This document shows, piece after piece, positions 10,229 through 21,064 of a DNA stretch of 33,121 nucleotides (position 1 is its first letter; the number at the start of each line of letters is the position of its first letter). A program made the position numbers and the translations under genes. This DNA is from Perkinsus olseni. Lineage: Eukaryota > Perkinsozoa > Perkinsida > Perkinsidae. Where the stretch lies: NCBI GenBank assembly GCA_013115135.1, contig JABANP010000553.1, forward strand, positions 1 to 33,121, given 5' to 3'. The notes below the pieces were generated by a model, which was not told the DNA's origin, made no database searches, and worked only from the letters and a program-made list of their open reading frames with translations.

Positions 10229-11619
10229 TCACAAGTGAAGGCAGTGTAGAGACAAGATACTCTGGTTACCTCCTTGAATCAGCAAAGAATCTCCTTTCTC
10301 CACTCGAGCCTGCATACCTGCGAGGACTCCTACCCGGCCTAACTGACGAGTCAAAGATGGAGCGGAACGGGTTCGCAGGTGATCGCCTCGACATCTGGGA
10401 GCTCGGTGTCTACCCTCGATGCTGCTGAGAGGAAAAGGTAGGAGTGCATTTACATTTCGAATAGGATCGGCTGCCTCGGTGTCGCTCAGGCGTCGAAGGA
10501 GCTCTTTTCGAGTGGATGCGCTGATGGACGGTGCCTGCGGCGGGAAATAATGATGCGCGACACTTCGTCGAACTGCAATCGGGCTCTGCTATCGTAACAG
10601 CTCTGCCTTCTGATATCGCAGGCATATACCTCTGCTACTGATATTTCTATCACCACCAATGCTATTGCTACGGCTACCTCTGCTACTGATATTTCTATCA
10701 CCACCAATGCTATTGCTACGGCTACCTCTGCTACTGATATTTCTATCACTACCAATGCTATTGCTACGGCTACCTCTGCTACTGATATTTCTATCACTAC
10801 CAGTGCTATTGCTACGGCTACCTCTGCTACTGATATTTCTATCACCACCAATGCTATTGCTACGGCTACCTCTGCTACTGATATTTCTATCACTACCAAT
10901 GCTATTGCTACGGCTACCTCTGCTACTGATATTTCTATCACCGCCAATGCTATTGCTATTTTTACTACTGCGACTGCTATTGCCGTTACTACCAGTGCGG
11001 TTGTTATTGCTATTACTATTGCCACCACTACTATTGCTACTAGAACTGCTGCGGCTACTTCTACTCGGTAATGAAGTTTACATTGGTACAGTAAGAATTT
11101 CGGCTGTAAGTATTCTCACCTGCGCATGCTTCGGCACTGGGATGAATTCCCGCAATCAGTGCTCTCTCGATGCTCGTGAGCTGACCGTGGGGCTGACTGG
11201 AGTCTGGTGGCGGGCAGTGCAGAGTTCTTCTGGTCCAGCCGCGGCTTCAGAGTTGATGCCTGTGGCACCTGCAATGAACGCTACCACGTTCCACGAGTGG
11301 CGCAATTCCTACCGATTTTAATAGCCCGTCATAGGTGTTCTCCGGGGCTGCTACCAGAAGGAGGGCTATCTCCAAGCTCTACAGATGGAGGAGTAGGAGA
11401 GGTCGTCTGGGGCTCCCGGTGCTCTCGTGTCCGAGGAGCTGGGATGTGTCCGCGCGCCGGTAGGTGATCAGGTCGCCATCTTGCCCTCGCTGGGTGGTAC
11501 ACCTTACTGTTCAGGTCAAACCATGCTCTGTGTTCATTTCCTAGTTCCACAGCGACTCTCCTTGCCTTCTCCAAGCTGCTCCGGCGAAGTGACACCCCCA
11601 GTGGTGGGTTCCCCTTCAT
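10229..11619 (-). CDS. Unknown protein, four-exon model, 228 aa; intron 3 holds a 48-bp minisatellite
   Basis: I do not recognise this protein. The model is exons 11619-11503, 11378-11313, 11268-11120 and 10583-10229, with a consistent reading frame. The ATG at 11617-11619 follows an in-frame TAA directly. Introns are 124, 44 and 536 nt; the 44-nt intron (GTAGGA...TTGCAG) is the best supported. The N-terminal part is probably helical (SLEKARRVAVELGNEHRAWF), then SLEIALLLVAAPENTYDGLL; the rest is basic and rich in Ser, Arg and Pro. It begins 250 nt after the RPA1-like stop and ends 60 nt before the transposase start, all on one strand. The last acceptor and exon 4 are the weakest part; exon 4 is chosen because its frame is open for 118 codons. 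Confidence 0.45.
10627..10960. repeat. 48-bp minisatellite, 7 units
   Basis: TCTGCTACTGATATTTCTAT recurs every 48 bp at about 10630, 10678, 10726, 10774, 10822, 10870 and 10918; the last unit degrades into a simpler triplet-rich tail to about 11040. Units differ by one to three bases. In my gene model the block is entirely inside intron 10584-11119. Its triplet-rich make-up resembles the transposase-intron repeat, including the shared string TGCTACTGATA. Confidence 0.85.
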
Positions 11620-11868
11620 TTATTCTCCTCTTGTACTCGGTGGAACTAACACTCATTCCGGACTTCGAATTATAACTCGCCCCCACTATTAACGAACTGA
11701 AGAGAGCCCAATGTGACCGCCTTTGAAGCGCTGAATTTTTGCAATGCTTGGACAGCACGGACTATGCTCCGAGAGCGTGATCTGAGTCGTATTTGGCGGA
11801 ATGGATAATGCAACAATGAGGATAATCGGGGCTGGGAAGGAGTTGTAGCCGTTAGCTAGTAGGAATAA

Positions 11869-14800
11869 TTAATCGTGCGTCGAATCCAAGTCGATAACGT
11901 CCTGCTTGGAATCCCTCGCGGTTTGTGCCTCCCACCAGTCTTTCAGGTTCTCGATATCGGCCCAGGATGATTCAGGATAGACCTGAGATAAATAGCTATC
12001 TATATGTAAAACATTTCATATATCTTCGAGCAGAAACATGAGGAGCGTGTGATGCGCCAGTAGGCTGCTGGCCACCTGTATGATTGTGTGAGGTCCAATG
12101 GTGAGTGTGCCCCCTTCAAATTCAACAACTCGTGCCTGGGAACATAGTAAAACAGTTACTGTATGGGAAATTGTTCCCTTTCAGAATAGATCGTGATCGT
12201 AATGGCCCTGACCTACCGATTTGAGTGCCACGATCGGATTCGAGGAAGCCAGCTCTGGGGTCACTTTGCTACTAGTGGCTCTGAAGAGGATCAGTTGCTT
12301 ATTCCAATGAAGTGCCCACCCGGTTTGGCTAACCGTGGGTAACTACAGAAGGCTTACTGTTCTTCCCATGCGGTAACTTGGACTGCACCGGTTTGGTCGA
12401 TAAGGCTGAAGTTCCGTTTAGATTTTCTTTTATCTGTCTCGGCTATGTGAACCTGCAGCGAAAATCATGACGTTTTACCCCGTTATGAGTTACGATCTTC
12501 CCAGTGAGGGGATGAGAATCCCTCACCAAGAAGTTCTTACCGTGGTCACATCAGTGCAAGTGAGTATAACTCCCTGAACGTCGACAATAGACCCGGGAAC
12601 GAGGCTCTGAGCTTCTTCGACGGTGCGAAAGCTAACCGAAAAGAGTCGACGCTAATACAATCATCGGAGACATTCAATTTCAGCACTTATATTTCGGCAT
12701 GTGAGGAATCCCTGGGCGGTTTTTGGTCTCCTTCACTTTCTGCGCATCCAAATATTTTCCGTAATATTTCACCTGAGATAACATGATGCGTGCTTCGAGG
12801 CTCAAAGTTTGAGCCGATCAATTTGAGCGATATTGATTCAACTATCGATGAGGTGCCTACCTCGCATACTGCGCCCTTATTGTATTTCACGCTTGGTGGA
12901 CGGTGGAAAAGCGGCGATCCCACCCCCACCCATTCACACACTGTTCGCCCGCGCGGGGAGGGGCCCGTGCGGGCGCGCGCTTTTCGGGTGATCCTCACCG
13001 CTTGATCCTACTACCGGACTGCAGCAACGAAGGGTCTTTTCGCTGTTTACCATTCAATTTTCCTCAAACTGTGCACGATTACACATACCCCAAAAAATCA
13101 CATTCGACTTGTCCCGGTGTCAATCTATAGCCTAGTTAGCTCAAAATAAGTGTGTAAAGTTACGTCACTACGGGACAATCGCTTCGCTCGCGTCACGCCG
13201 CATGTTTTGCACTTTTCGCTCTTTGCATCGACGTCACGCGCGTATATCTCCACAAGGCGGGGCCCTGGTGGCGTGAAAGTTCGTAAACAAACTTCTAGCA
13301 ACCTGTTCAACGTACTGGCCGACTATCCGCTTCGTATGGCGCCAACTGCGCTGCACACACCGTGCGGGAGCTTGCGTACGTCGTTCGTGGACTACCACGG
13401 CTCCCATATGCGCCATGCTCCCCCAACACTTCTTTCGTCCATGAGCATCTGCTTTTGTCCACTCTTCCCTCGCATATATGCCCCTACAGAGCAGTACACC
13501 GTCCAGCCTGCTCGGCGGGCGCGCGCTAAATGCACCGCACAACATGGCCGCACGACAGGGACAGCCGCGCGCGACGTACAACTGCGCAGCTTCGTTAGCG
13601 CACGCCCACCATCCTACGAACCTCAAACTTTGCCTTCTGCGGTCCGGGTAAGAGACCACGTGTGGGCGCTTACCCGGACCGCTCTATGCGTATCAAGTTC
13701 CCCGCTGTATTTCTGTGTCACTCTGTTTTTTTAGCTCGTTGCTCGTCGATCGCTTCGCTGCAGCCTTGCCCGTTCGCCCTCTTGGGTACAGGACTGCAAC
13801 GGCCTTCCGGTACAATTTCGGCGGCGACGAGCCTCTCGTGCCGTCTCTCCGAACTCTCCCTGCTATCTCTGCGATAGTTCTTGCCCCTATTTAAGCTTCT
13901 AGCGGCCTCTGGACGTTCGGTCTCTAGGTGAACACATCCACAATTGGAGTCAAAGACCTCCGCGAGCCAATTGGGGGAGGGTCCTAATTTAGGGCGAGCG
14001 CTAGAAACAACTTCCGGGCATTCCTGGCCGGAACCTATCGTGCTTAGGCCCCCCCGTTCCTATATATTATCTTTGCTCCTACCCATTACAATTTATTCAA
14101 ACCTTCCAAATCATTCAATATGGTCCGTCAAAGTTTATTGGTACTATCCCGGTGCGAATCGAAATGTTTTGACACTCCCATTAACCACAAACCATGGTCC
14201 TGTCACGTCTCCTCCGCTTGCGCACTTGCATTTCTTTGCTCAAAAAGCGCGCGCCGCTGCGTCACGGCGTCGCACAAACTGCTCTGCATATAGCGCACGC
14301 CTCGTGTCACAAAGTTCTAATTTCCCGCGTGCACAAAGACCTCGCTCATTCCTGCCGCGGCGACGACCTTTTTTCGCGATACGTGCTGTTGTGCATATCT
14401 CCTCTGGCGTCCTAACAATCGAAGGTTCTCTTCACTATGTCATGTTTACTTTGTGTTTGCTCCTATCCCACCTATTTTAAAACACTGACTATACGCCGAT
14501 GTATTATGCAGCTGCTTCCCTGGTACGAAGCAGGCTGCTCCAAGCAGCTCTGACAATTCCTCACTCACATGTTCTTCGAGTGCTAATTGTGAGCGCAAGT
14601 TCGCTATATATCTGCCTACTGGTCCACTACGTGGATCTCACCTGCACGTGGTCTTAGCTTGGAGCTTTCAAACGGCTTATAAGCGAGCTGCAGCATCTTC
14701 TGGTCAGCAAGAAATGACGAGATGGTTCGTCGAGGCGTCAGCCTCGCCCGAAGGGAGAACCATCGTTTCGATTTTCGTACTTCAGCAAAGTTTTTTTGTT

Positions 14801-17800
14801 ACATAATTCTCGCAATCGGCCGCTGGCCGCTTCATCACTTTTAGAGTAATAGTTTTAAAGTATCGGCGTGCATTTTGAGTGGGTCTATTTGTTCTGATAA
14901 CAACGGAAGTATTATTGGCTTGCGCGACTGCGTCTTCGAGGCAGTGCAGGTAGGCCTCCCTACGCTCTTCAGTCTCTCCTTTCAACTATTTTGCGTCTTC
15001 ACAATTTGGCAAGTTCAAGGGCAGGCGTCAAGCTTGGACCTTCCCGGAGCCTCTGGGTGAACGGAGGGCGAGTTCCATGCGGGGTACCTCACAAACTTTA
15101 GCCCGAGCGGGAAGGGCCCCGCGAGGGCCTAGGGCGAGCGCGGGTGGTCTCTGCCACCGGAAACAACCATATTACATCTGCATCGACTCAGAGCGATTTT
15201 CGAAATTCACCGATACTTTTTGCTCAAACTTTGCATGAATACTTCTACCATGCGTATGAGTAATCCTGCAAAGTCTCATGTCAAACGAAAACATCCACGA
15301 TACAAACCAACCATTTCTCGTGGGAAATTTAGGTGACGCGGCGCACAAAAGGGACAGAACTACGCTCCGCTGCCACAATGGTGCACGTTTCACAATTTTC
15401 GTTCGCGCGCTGTGCAGGCTTCAAATGAGCCACATTTCGTACGAAAATTGCCAAGAATATTCCTAAAAGCAATAAGATCCATAGCCTAATGTCTGGGAGG
15501 TTGAATCGCGTTGGTTGCGGCTCTGCCTACGAACACCGTGTGTGGGGGCGCGCGCTAACATTAACAAGAAAGCGCACGCCATGGCAGCCGGACTGGTCTT
15601 CGGTTTTCGGTGGTTGGGCTCGGGACAAGGAGGCCGTTAGTGGCCTGTGTACAGCTCTGATATCGCGATGCTCCCGACTTAGGAATCATGTCCTGTGAAT
15701 CACAGGCTGGCATGTACCCGTACTACAAAACGGGACTCCTGCTCGAGGTATAAGGTACTATGTCGCATATTCTCGCCTTCCGGTTTGCTCGGGAAGATGG
15801 GCATGACATGTTTGCCAGTACGAATGACGCCCAGGGATTCAGTTTTTTTAACCTTGCAAGCCGGTGAGTCGATGCTCAACCACGAAGTCACACGTCAATC
15901 TTGCGGCCCGGGCAGCGTCCTCCGTCGGGGAGCTGCCCGGGCCGCACACCCTGCTGGATCTTCATCGCTCGTTCATCCCCTTCTATTCTTCTACCTACGC
16001 CTGATCTCCCTCGCGTATGTCCCTCATAGACAGAACCTACTGAGATGTTCGCTCGTGCTATGCTCTGCTCACTGTATATGGCAAAGCGGAGCGCCGGTTG
16101 AAACGGTTTCTATCGCAGTCCACTACCTCCTGCCCTTACGTTGCATGTCTAGCGGCTTAGCTGCGAGTGTTGCTAGGTCTCGCGGTTTTTCCGCCCTCGA
16201 GAATATAGACCTTCGTAGCATCGATTCGGGGAAAGAATTCCGCTGCTGACTGAGAGAGAACTTTGGGGTGGATTCATCAAATTTCTCAGTGTGAACATCG
16301 CTAGGTGGACGGGGGTTTAGCGCCATGCTGTATGCCCAGGGAAATGTCGCCGAGCGGGAAGGGCCCCAGCGAGGCGCGCGCTAAATGGTCGGGAGAGTGA
16401 CCGTGTATATCTAAAGGTTCCAAGCTATACCCAGACACCCATCTCGACTCCCAGCCGTTAAAATTCGCTGAAACTTTGCAAATCGACTCTACTTATTTTA
16501 AAATGGTGTCACTGCTATATCTCGTCTCAAACGAAACGTTTACACTTAAACACTAACTTATTTTCATGGGCCGCGCGCGTGACGTGGCGCAAAAAAAGAG
16601 ACAGAACTACGCTCCGCCTTCAAAATGGCGCACGTTCCACACTTTTCGAATCATCGCTGTAGAGTACTCAGATGCAACGGGTTTCGCTTGGATCTTCGCC
16701 ACAAGACTCCACAGTGCCTACAGACCCATAGCCTAGCCGCTCGAATGCTCGAGGCTCCTGGCACCGCCGCAGGAGGCAAAATTGGGGATTACGGGCGCGC
16801 GCTAATATACGCGAGAAAGGGCACGCCACAGCCGCGTCCGTGCGGTTATACGTTATGAGCGAGTTAGCACTGCTCTTCTCTAGCCGGTGGGTTGTTCGGC
16901 GTATAAATTATATCCTGATATTCATCATTATGCCCTCGCGGGCCACAATCGGTTTCTTGTTGCGTACTTTGCCTCGCAAGTCCACCAAACCTGTCAGGGC
17001 GCCGCGCCCTGGGCGCGTGCTCCATGCCACTGCGCATCGTCAACCGCGCACGCCCGCCGGCGACTGTTACACACTTAACGTAACCTTGCGATCCGGGCAG
17101 GGTCCCCATTTGTGGGGGAGCCCGGATCGCCATACCCTACCGACAGCTGCGTGTCACCGTCCCATCGTAAAGCGCACCAGTTACATCCCCCGGTCCTACA
17201 CTCGCTGTATTGGCACTCGTACGTTTGAAGCGTACCGAGCTGCAGACGTAGAGACTGTGGACACTACTCGACTGCCCTACCGGCGTGACTCTGACCAGCA
17301 GCGCGCTCCTGCTCCACGGTTTTCTCTCATTTTTGCGCTCGCGGCCTTAGGACGTCTTTCTCTAGGTGGACGGGGGTTTAGCGCCATGCTGTATGCCCAG
17401 GGAAATGTCGCCGAGCGGGAAGGGCCCCAGCGAGGCGCGCGCTAAATGGTCGGGAGAGTGACCGTCTATATCTAAAGGTTCCAAGCTATACCCAGACACC
17501 CTTCTCGACTCCCAGCCGTTAAAATTCGCTGAAACTTTGCAAATCGACTCTACTTAAAATAAAATGGTGTCACTGCTATATCTCGTCTTAAACGAAACGT
17601 TTACACCAAAACACTAACCTATTTCCATGGGCCGCGCGCGTGACGTGGCGCAAAAAAAGAGACAGAACTACGCTCCGCCTTCAAAATGGCGCACGTTTGA
17701 CACTTTGCGAATCCTCGCTGTAGAGTACTCAGATGCAACGGGTTTCGCTTGGATCTTCGCCACAAGACTCCACAGTGCCTACAGAGCCATAGCCTAGCCG

Positions 17801-20058
17801 CTCGAATGCTCGAGGTTCCTGGCTCCGCCGCAGGAGGCAAAATTGGGGATTACGGGCGCGCGCTAACATACGCGAGAAAGGGCACGCCACAGCCGCGTCC
17901 GTGCGGTTATACGCCATGAGCGAGTTAGCACTGCTCTTCTCTAGCCGGTGGGTTGTTCGGCGTATAAATTATATCCTGATATTCATCATTATGCCCTCGC
18001 GGGCCACAATCGGTTTCTTGTTGCGTACTTTGCCTCGCAACACCGCCAAACCTGTCAGGGCGCGCGCTCCATGCCACTGCGCATCGTCAACCGCGCACGC
18101 CCGCCGGCGAGTATTACACAGTTAACGTAACCTTGCGATCCGGGCAGGGTCCCCACTTGTGGGGGAGCCCGGATCGCCATACCACTGACACCTGCGTTTC
18201 ACTACCCCATCGTAGATTGCGCCAGTCACATCTGTCGGCCCTACACTCGATGTATTGCCGCTCGTACGTTCGGAGCGTACCGAGCTGCAGACCGTCGACG
18301 CTGAGCAATACTGCTCGACTGCCCTGTCGGTGTGACTCTCACGAGCAGCGCGCTCCTGCTCCACGTTTTTCTCTCATTTTTCCGCTCGCGGCCTTAGGAC
18401 GTCTTTCTCTAGGTGAACGGAGGGCGAGTTCCATGCGGGGTACCTCACAAACTTTAGCCCGAGCGGGAAGGGCCCCGCGAGGGCCTAGGGCGAGCGCGGG
18501 TGGTCTCTGCCACCGGAAACAACCATATTACATCTGCATCGACTCAGAGCGATTTTCGAAATTCACCGATACTTTTTGCTCAAACTTTGCATGAATACTT
18601 CTACCATGCGTATGAGTAATCCTGCAAAGTCTCATGTCAAACGAAAACATCCACGATACAAACCAACCATTTCTCGTGGGAAATTTAGGTGACGCGGCGC
18701 ACAAAAGGGACAGAACTACGCTCCGCTGCCACAATGGTGCACGTTTCACAATTTTCGTTCGCGCGCTGTGCAGGCTTCAAATGAGCCACATTTCGTACGA
18801 AAATTGACAAGAATATTCCCAACAGCAATAAGATCCATATCCTAATGTCTGGGAGGTTGAATCGCGTTGGTTGCGGCTCTACCTACGAACATCGTGTGTG
18901 GGGGCGCGCGCTAACATTAACAAGAAAGCGCACGCCATGGCAGCCGGACTGGGCTTCGGTTTTCGGTGTTTGGGCTCGGGACAAGGAGGCCGTTAGTGGC
19001 CCTGTGTACAGCTCTGATATCGCGATGCTCCCGACTTAGGAATCATGTCCTGTGAATCACAGGCTGGCATGTACCCGTACTACAAAACGGGACTCCTGCT
19101 CGAGGTATAAGGTACTATGTCGCATATTCTCGCCTTCCGGTTTGCTCGGGAAGATGGGCATGACATGTTTGCCAGTACGAATGACGCCCAGGGATTCAGT
19201 TTTTTTAACCTTGCAAGCCGGTGAGTCGATGCTCAACCACGAAGTCACACGTCAATCTTGCGGCCCGGGCAGCGTCCTCCGTCGGGGAGCTGCCCGGGCC
19301 GCACACACCTCCTGCTGGATCTTCATCGCTCGTTCATCCCCTTCTATTCTTCTACCTACGCCTGATCTCCCTCGCGTATGTCCCTCATAGACAGAACCTA
19401 CTGAGATGTTCGCTCGTGCTATGCTCTGCTCACTGTATATGGCAAAGCGGAGCGCCGGTTGAAACGGTTTCTATCGCAGTCCACTACCTCCTGCCCTTAC
19501 GTTGCATGTCTAGCGGCTTAGCTGCGAGTGTTGCTAGGTGTCAGATACCTTATCATAGAATGTAGCCCTCACTCCACCAGAAGCATCAATTATTTCAACG
19601 GAGAATAATGGCCTTCCTCCAGCAAATGATGTCAAAGGGCTCTTGCTAATTACTCTGCCTTCAATGCTACACCTGGCAGGCCACGGCTGACGGACATTAC
19701 AGCTAACCCCGTCCCACCCCCGGTTCGAGAAAGTTGTTCTGAAGGGCTTAGTATGACCACTAGAACAACCGCAACCGAATCTTACGTGCTGCCATTTGGT
19801 CTGAGTTCACCGATCGGCATACTGGGAGATATGGCAGGTGTTGCTGAAGTGTGTGTTGGCGATCGAACGCCTTCACGCTTCATCGCTGTGGCAGCCTCTG
19901 GTTTAGGTCTGAGAGGCGCATCCACGCAGCAATTCCCAAGACTGGTACCTGACGTAGGGGCCACTTGATGAAGCCACGGTGCTTGGAGTCTTGGCGGTGC
20001 TTGGAGGCTTGGAGGGTGTACTTGAGGATACCTTCTCAGGGGAAGGGGGCGAGTCCAT
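11869..20058 (-). CDS. RPA1: Replication protein A large subunit (RPA1)-like, nine-exon model, about 329 aa
   Basis: Exons: 20058-19949, 19908-19786, 19738-19549, 12860-12773, 12685-12541, 12452-12358, 12280-12217, 12135-12076, 11982-11869. A Ser/Pro/Thr-rich leader precedes an OB fold matching DBD-A (IEGRVISKSPL, LFSVEIIDASGGVRATFYDK). DBD-B follows (PGSIVDVQGVILTCTD, KRNFSLIDQTGAVQVTAW, NPIVALKSARVVEF, VYPESSWADIENLKDWW). Known role of the family: binding single-stranded DNA in replication and repair. There is no N-terminal RPA70N domain and no zinc-containing DBD-C, which normally binds RPA2; the stop at 11869-11871 follows DBD-B. Seven introns are 40-93 nt but intron 3 is 6688 nt. Exon 5 needs a one-base shift between about 12650 and 12598 to join DBD-A to DBD-B, so there is an unrecognised intron, a sequence error or a mutation. 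The acceptor of exon 4 could also be at 12876. Confidence 0.75.
13639..13682. other. Hairpin of array unit 1
   Basis: Perfect 14-bp arms GCGGTCCGGGTAAG and CTTACCCGGACCGC enclose a 16-nt loop. Positionally equivalent hairpins lie at 14721-14764, 15903-15945, 17088-17130, 18135-18177 and 19260-19302. Confidence 0.8.
14721..14764. other. Hairpin of array unit 2
   Basis: Outer arms GATGGTTC/GAACCATC and an inner GAGGC-GTCA-GCCTC stem. The sequence is unrelated to the other units' hairpins, but the offset within the unit (about 790 nt) and the size match. Confidence 0.65.
15903..15945. other. Hairpin of array unit 3
   Basis: Perfect 14-bp arms GCGGCCCGGGCAGC and GCTGCCCGGGCCGC. Unit 6 has the same hairpin at 19260-19302. 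Compared with unit 1, arm changes are paired on both sides. Confidence 0.8.
17088..17130. other. Hairpin of array unit 4
   Basis: 11-bp outer arms GCGATCCGGGC/GCCCGGATCGC plus an inner TCCCCA/TGGGG stem around TTTG. Unit 5 has the same structure at 18135-18177 with one loop change. Confidence 0.8.
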
Positions 20059-20398
20059 TGTTGATTTTTAATCTCAATTAAAGAACTGAATTGACGTCCA
20101 ATCAAAGATTGAATTCGACAGTTAACAACCTTTTTAAGGGTTGTTGAGAACTCCTGTGCCCTTCTGCCCCTTTACGACGACGACAACTACGGTCCACCCC
20201 TCTACGACGACGACAACTACGGTCGGCCCCTCTACGACAACAACAACTACGGTCAGCCCCTCTACGACGACGACAACTACGGTCAGCCCCTCTACGACAA
20301 CGACAACTATGGTAAGCCCCCCTACGACAACAACAACAACAACTACGGGCAGCTCCTCTACGATAACAACAACTACGGTCGGCCCCTCTACGACAACG

Positions 20399-20432
<34 letters not shown>

Positions 20433-20783
20433 CTACGGTCAGCTCCTCTACGACAACAACAACAACTACGGTCGGCTCCTCTACGACAACAACAACAACA
20501 ACAACAACTACGGTCAGCCCCTCTACGACAACAACAACGAATACGGCCAGCCCCTCTAGGACGACAACGACTACGCCCCTCCATAACAGCCCTATCTCTG
20601 TACTCTCTGTGACAAACTCGACACGTTCGCCACAAGGTATACCGAGTCGGTATTACCGACGTGCATGTGAATGATATGTTGGATCCGCGATCTCTATACA
20701 GCCGGTGATACCTGAAACATCTTCGTGCCGCACGAATAAGCGCAGCGCTTATTTGCTCCCTATCCCGAATCTTCGGTTCAGCC
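20059..20783. promoter_or_regulatory. Divergent intergenic region between RPA1-like (-) and a small gene (+)
   Basis: The two inferred starts are 725 bp apart on opposite strands, so both promoters should lie here. I see no recognisable core-promoter motif. Most of the interval is the threonine-codon-like repeat at 20155-20575. A short palindrome AATAAGCG-CAG-CGCTTATT lies near 20735. A minus-strand frame with an ATG at 20789-20791 is open across the repeat and could instead be an upstream RPA1 exon with donor TTTCAG|GTATCA. Confidence 0.35.
20155..20575. repeat. Variable-length tandem repeat (ACN-rich, about 30-bp basic unit)
   Basis: The basic unit is CCCCTCTACGACGACGACAA plus CTACGGTCAG; copies differ mainly by the number of ACA/ACG triplets. 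Read on the plus strand it would code for a threonine-rich mucin-like stretch (PSTTTTTTVS repeats), but that frame has no ATG before the repeat, so I do not call it a gene. Confidence 0.8.
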
Positions 20784-21064
20784 ATGTTCATGTCGGCCCA
20801 GTGGCATTATCATGATATGTGAAACAGGGATGCTCCACGGTCGCTCGGTCTTACGCGAGAATGAAACGGTTCTTGCGCGCATGCGTCACGCACTCTGGTG
20901 AGAGCCCCGAGGAGGTGGCCAAGATCTGTGGGAAGAACTGTGACGAGGAGGCGGAGATCTTAGCAGCCTTCAAGGACCTTGCTAGCATGCGAGAGGAGTT
21001 CGCCTTCCAGAAACCCAAGGCTAGCAACAAGAGGAAGAAGCGGAAGCAAGGAGATGAGCAGTAA
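20784..21064 (+). CDS. Small unknown protein with basic C-terminal tail, two-exon model, 79 aa
   Basis: Exon 1 is 20784-20818 and exon 2 is 20860-21064, joined over a 41-nt intron with donor GTGAAA and acceptor ACGCGAG; the joined frame is open. If translation starts instead at the ATG at 20861 in exon 2, the protein is 67 aa. The middle is acidic and helical (DEEAEILAAFKDLASMREEF) and the C-terminus is a strong nuclear-localisation-like cluster (KASNKRKKRKQ). I do not recognise the family. It is the first gene of a run of six plus-strand genes and ends 131 nt before the next one. Confidence 0.5.

Larger units (their letters stand above)
12899..19540. repeat. Array of six diverged units of about 1.1 kb inside RPA1 intron 3
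   Basis: Units are 12899-13930, 13931-15059, 15060-16307, 16308-17368, 17369-18415 and 18416-19540. Each boundary is marked by C-T-(A/T/G)-GGTG followed by (A/G)AC. Shared blocks appear in the same order: a GC-rich start with GAGCGGGAAGGGCCCC-like text, GACAGAACTACGCTCCGC, GCGCGCGCTAA, and a hairpin about 740-845 nt into the unit. Units 3 and 6 are nearly identical, units 4 and 5 are close to each other, and units 1 and 2 are more diverged. No unit holds a conserved open frame, so I treat it as satellite-like non-coding DNA. Confidence 0.85.

Noticed and set aside
10659..11321. Leu/Pro-rich plus-strand frame over the 48-bp repeat
   Set aside because: It is a by-product of a repeat with a period divisible by three; no homology and no conserved start.
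16600..17720. CCATTTTG-containing text in the array (reverse strand) resembling a dinoflagellate-type spliced leader
   Set aside because: Only the core eight bases agree; the rest of the leader, a donor site and an Sm-like site were not seen, so I do not call SL RNA genes.
12899..19540. Array units as Helitrons (hairpin plus CTAG end)
   Set aside because: The hairpin lies 200 nt or more from the CTAG-type boundary rather than about 10 nt, and no Rep/helicase coding or A/T target site is seen.
13150..19565. Many 60-200-codon frames inside the array
   Set aside because: They are not conserved between near-identical units (starts and stops shift) and have no homology-like sequence.
19782..20105. 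Intronless RPA1 start in the alternative frame running through 20105
   Set aside because: It has no ATG, and its AT-rich start looks like 5' UTR. The ATG at 20058 with a 40-nt intron gives a Ser/Pro-rich linker typical of RPA1, though an upstream exon cannot be excluded.
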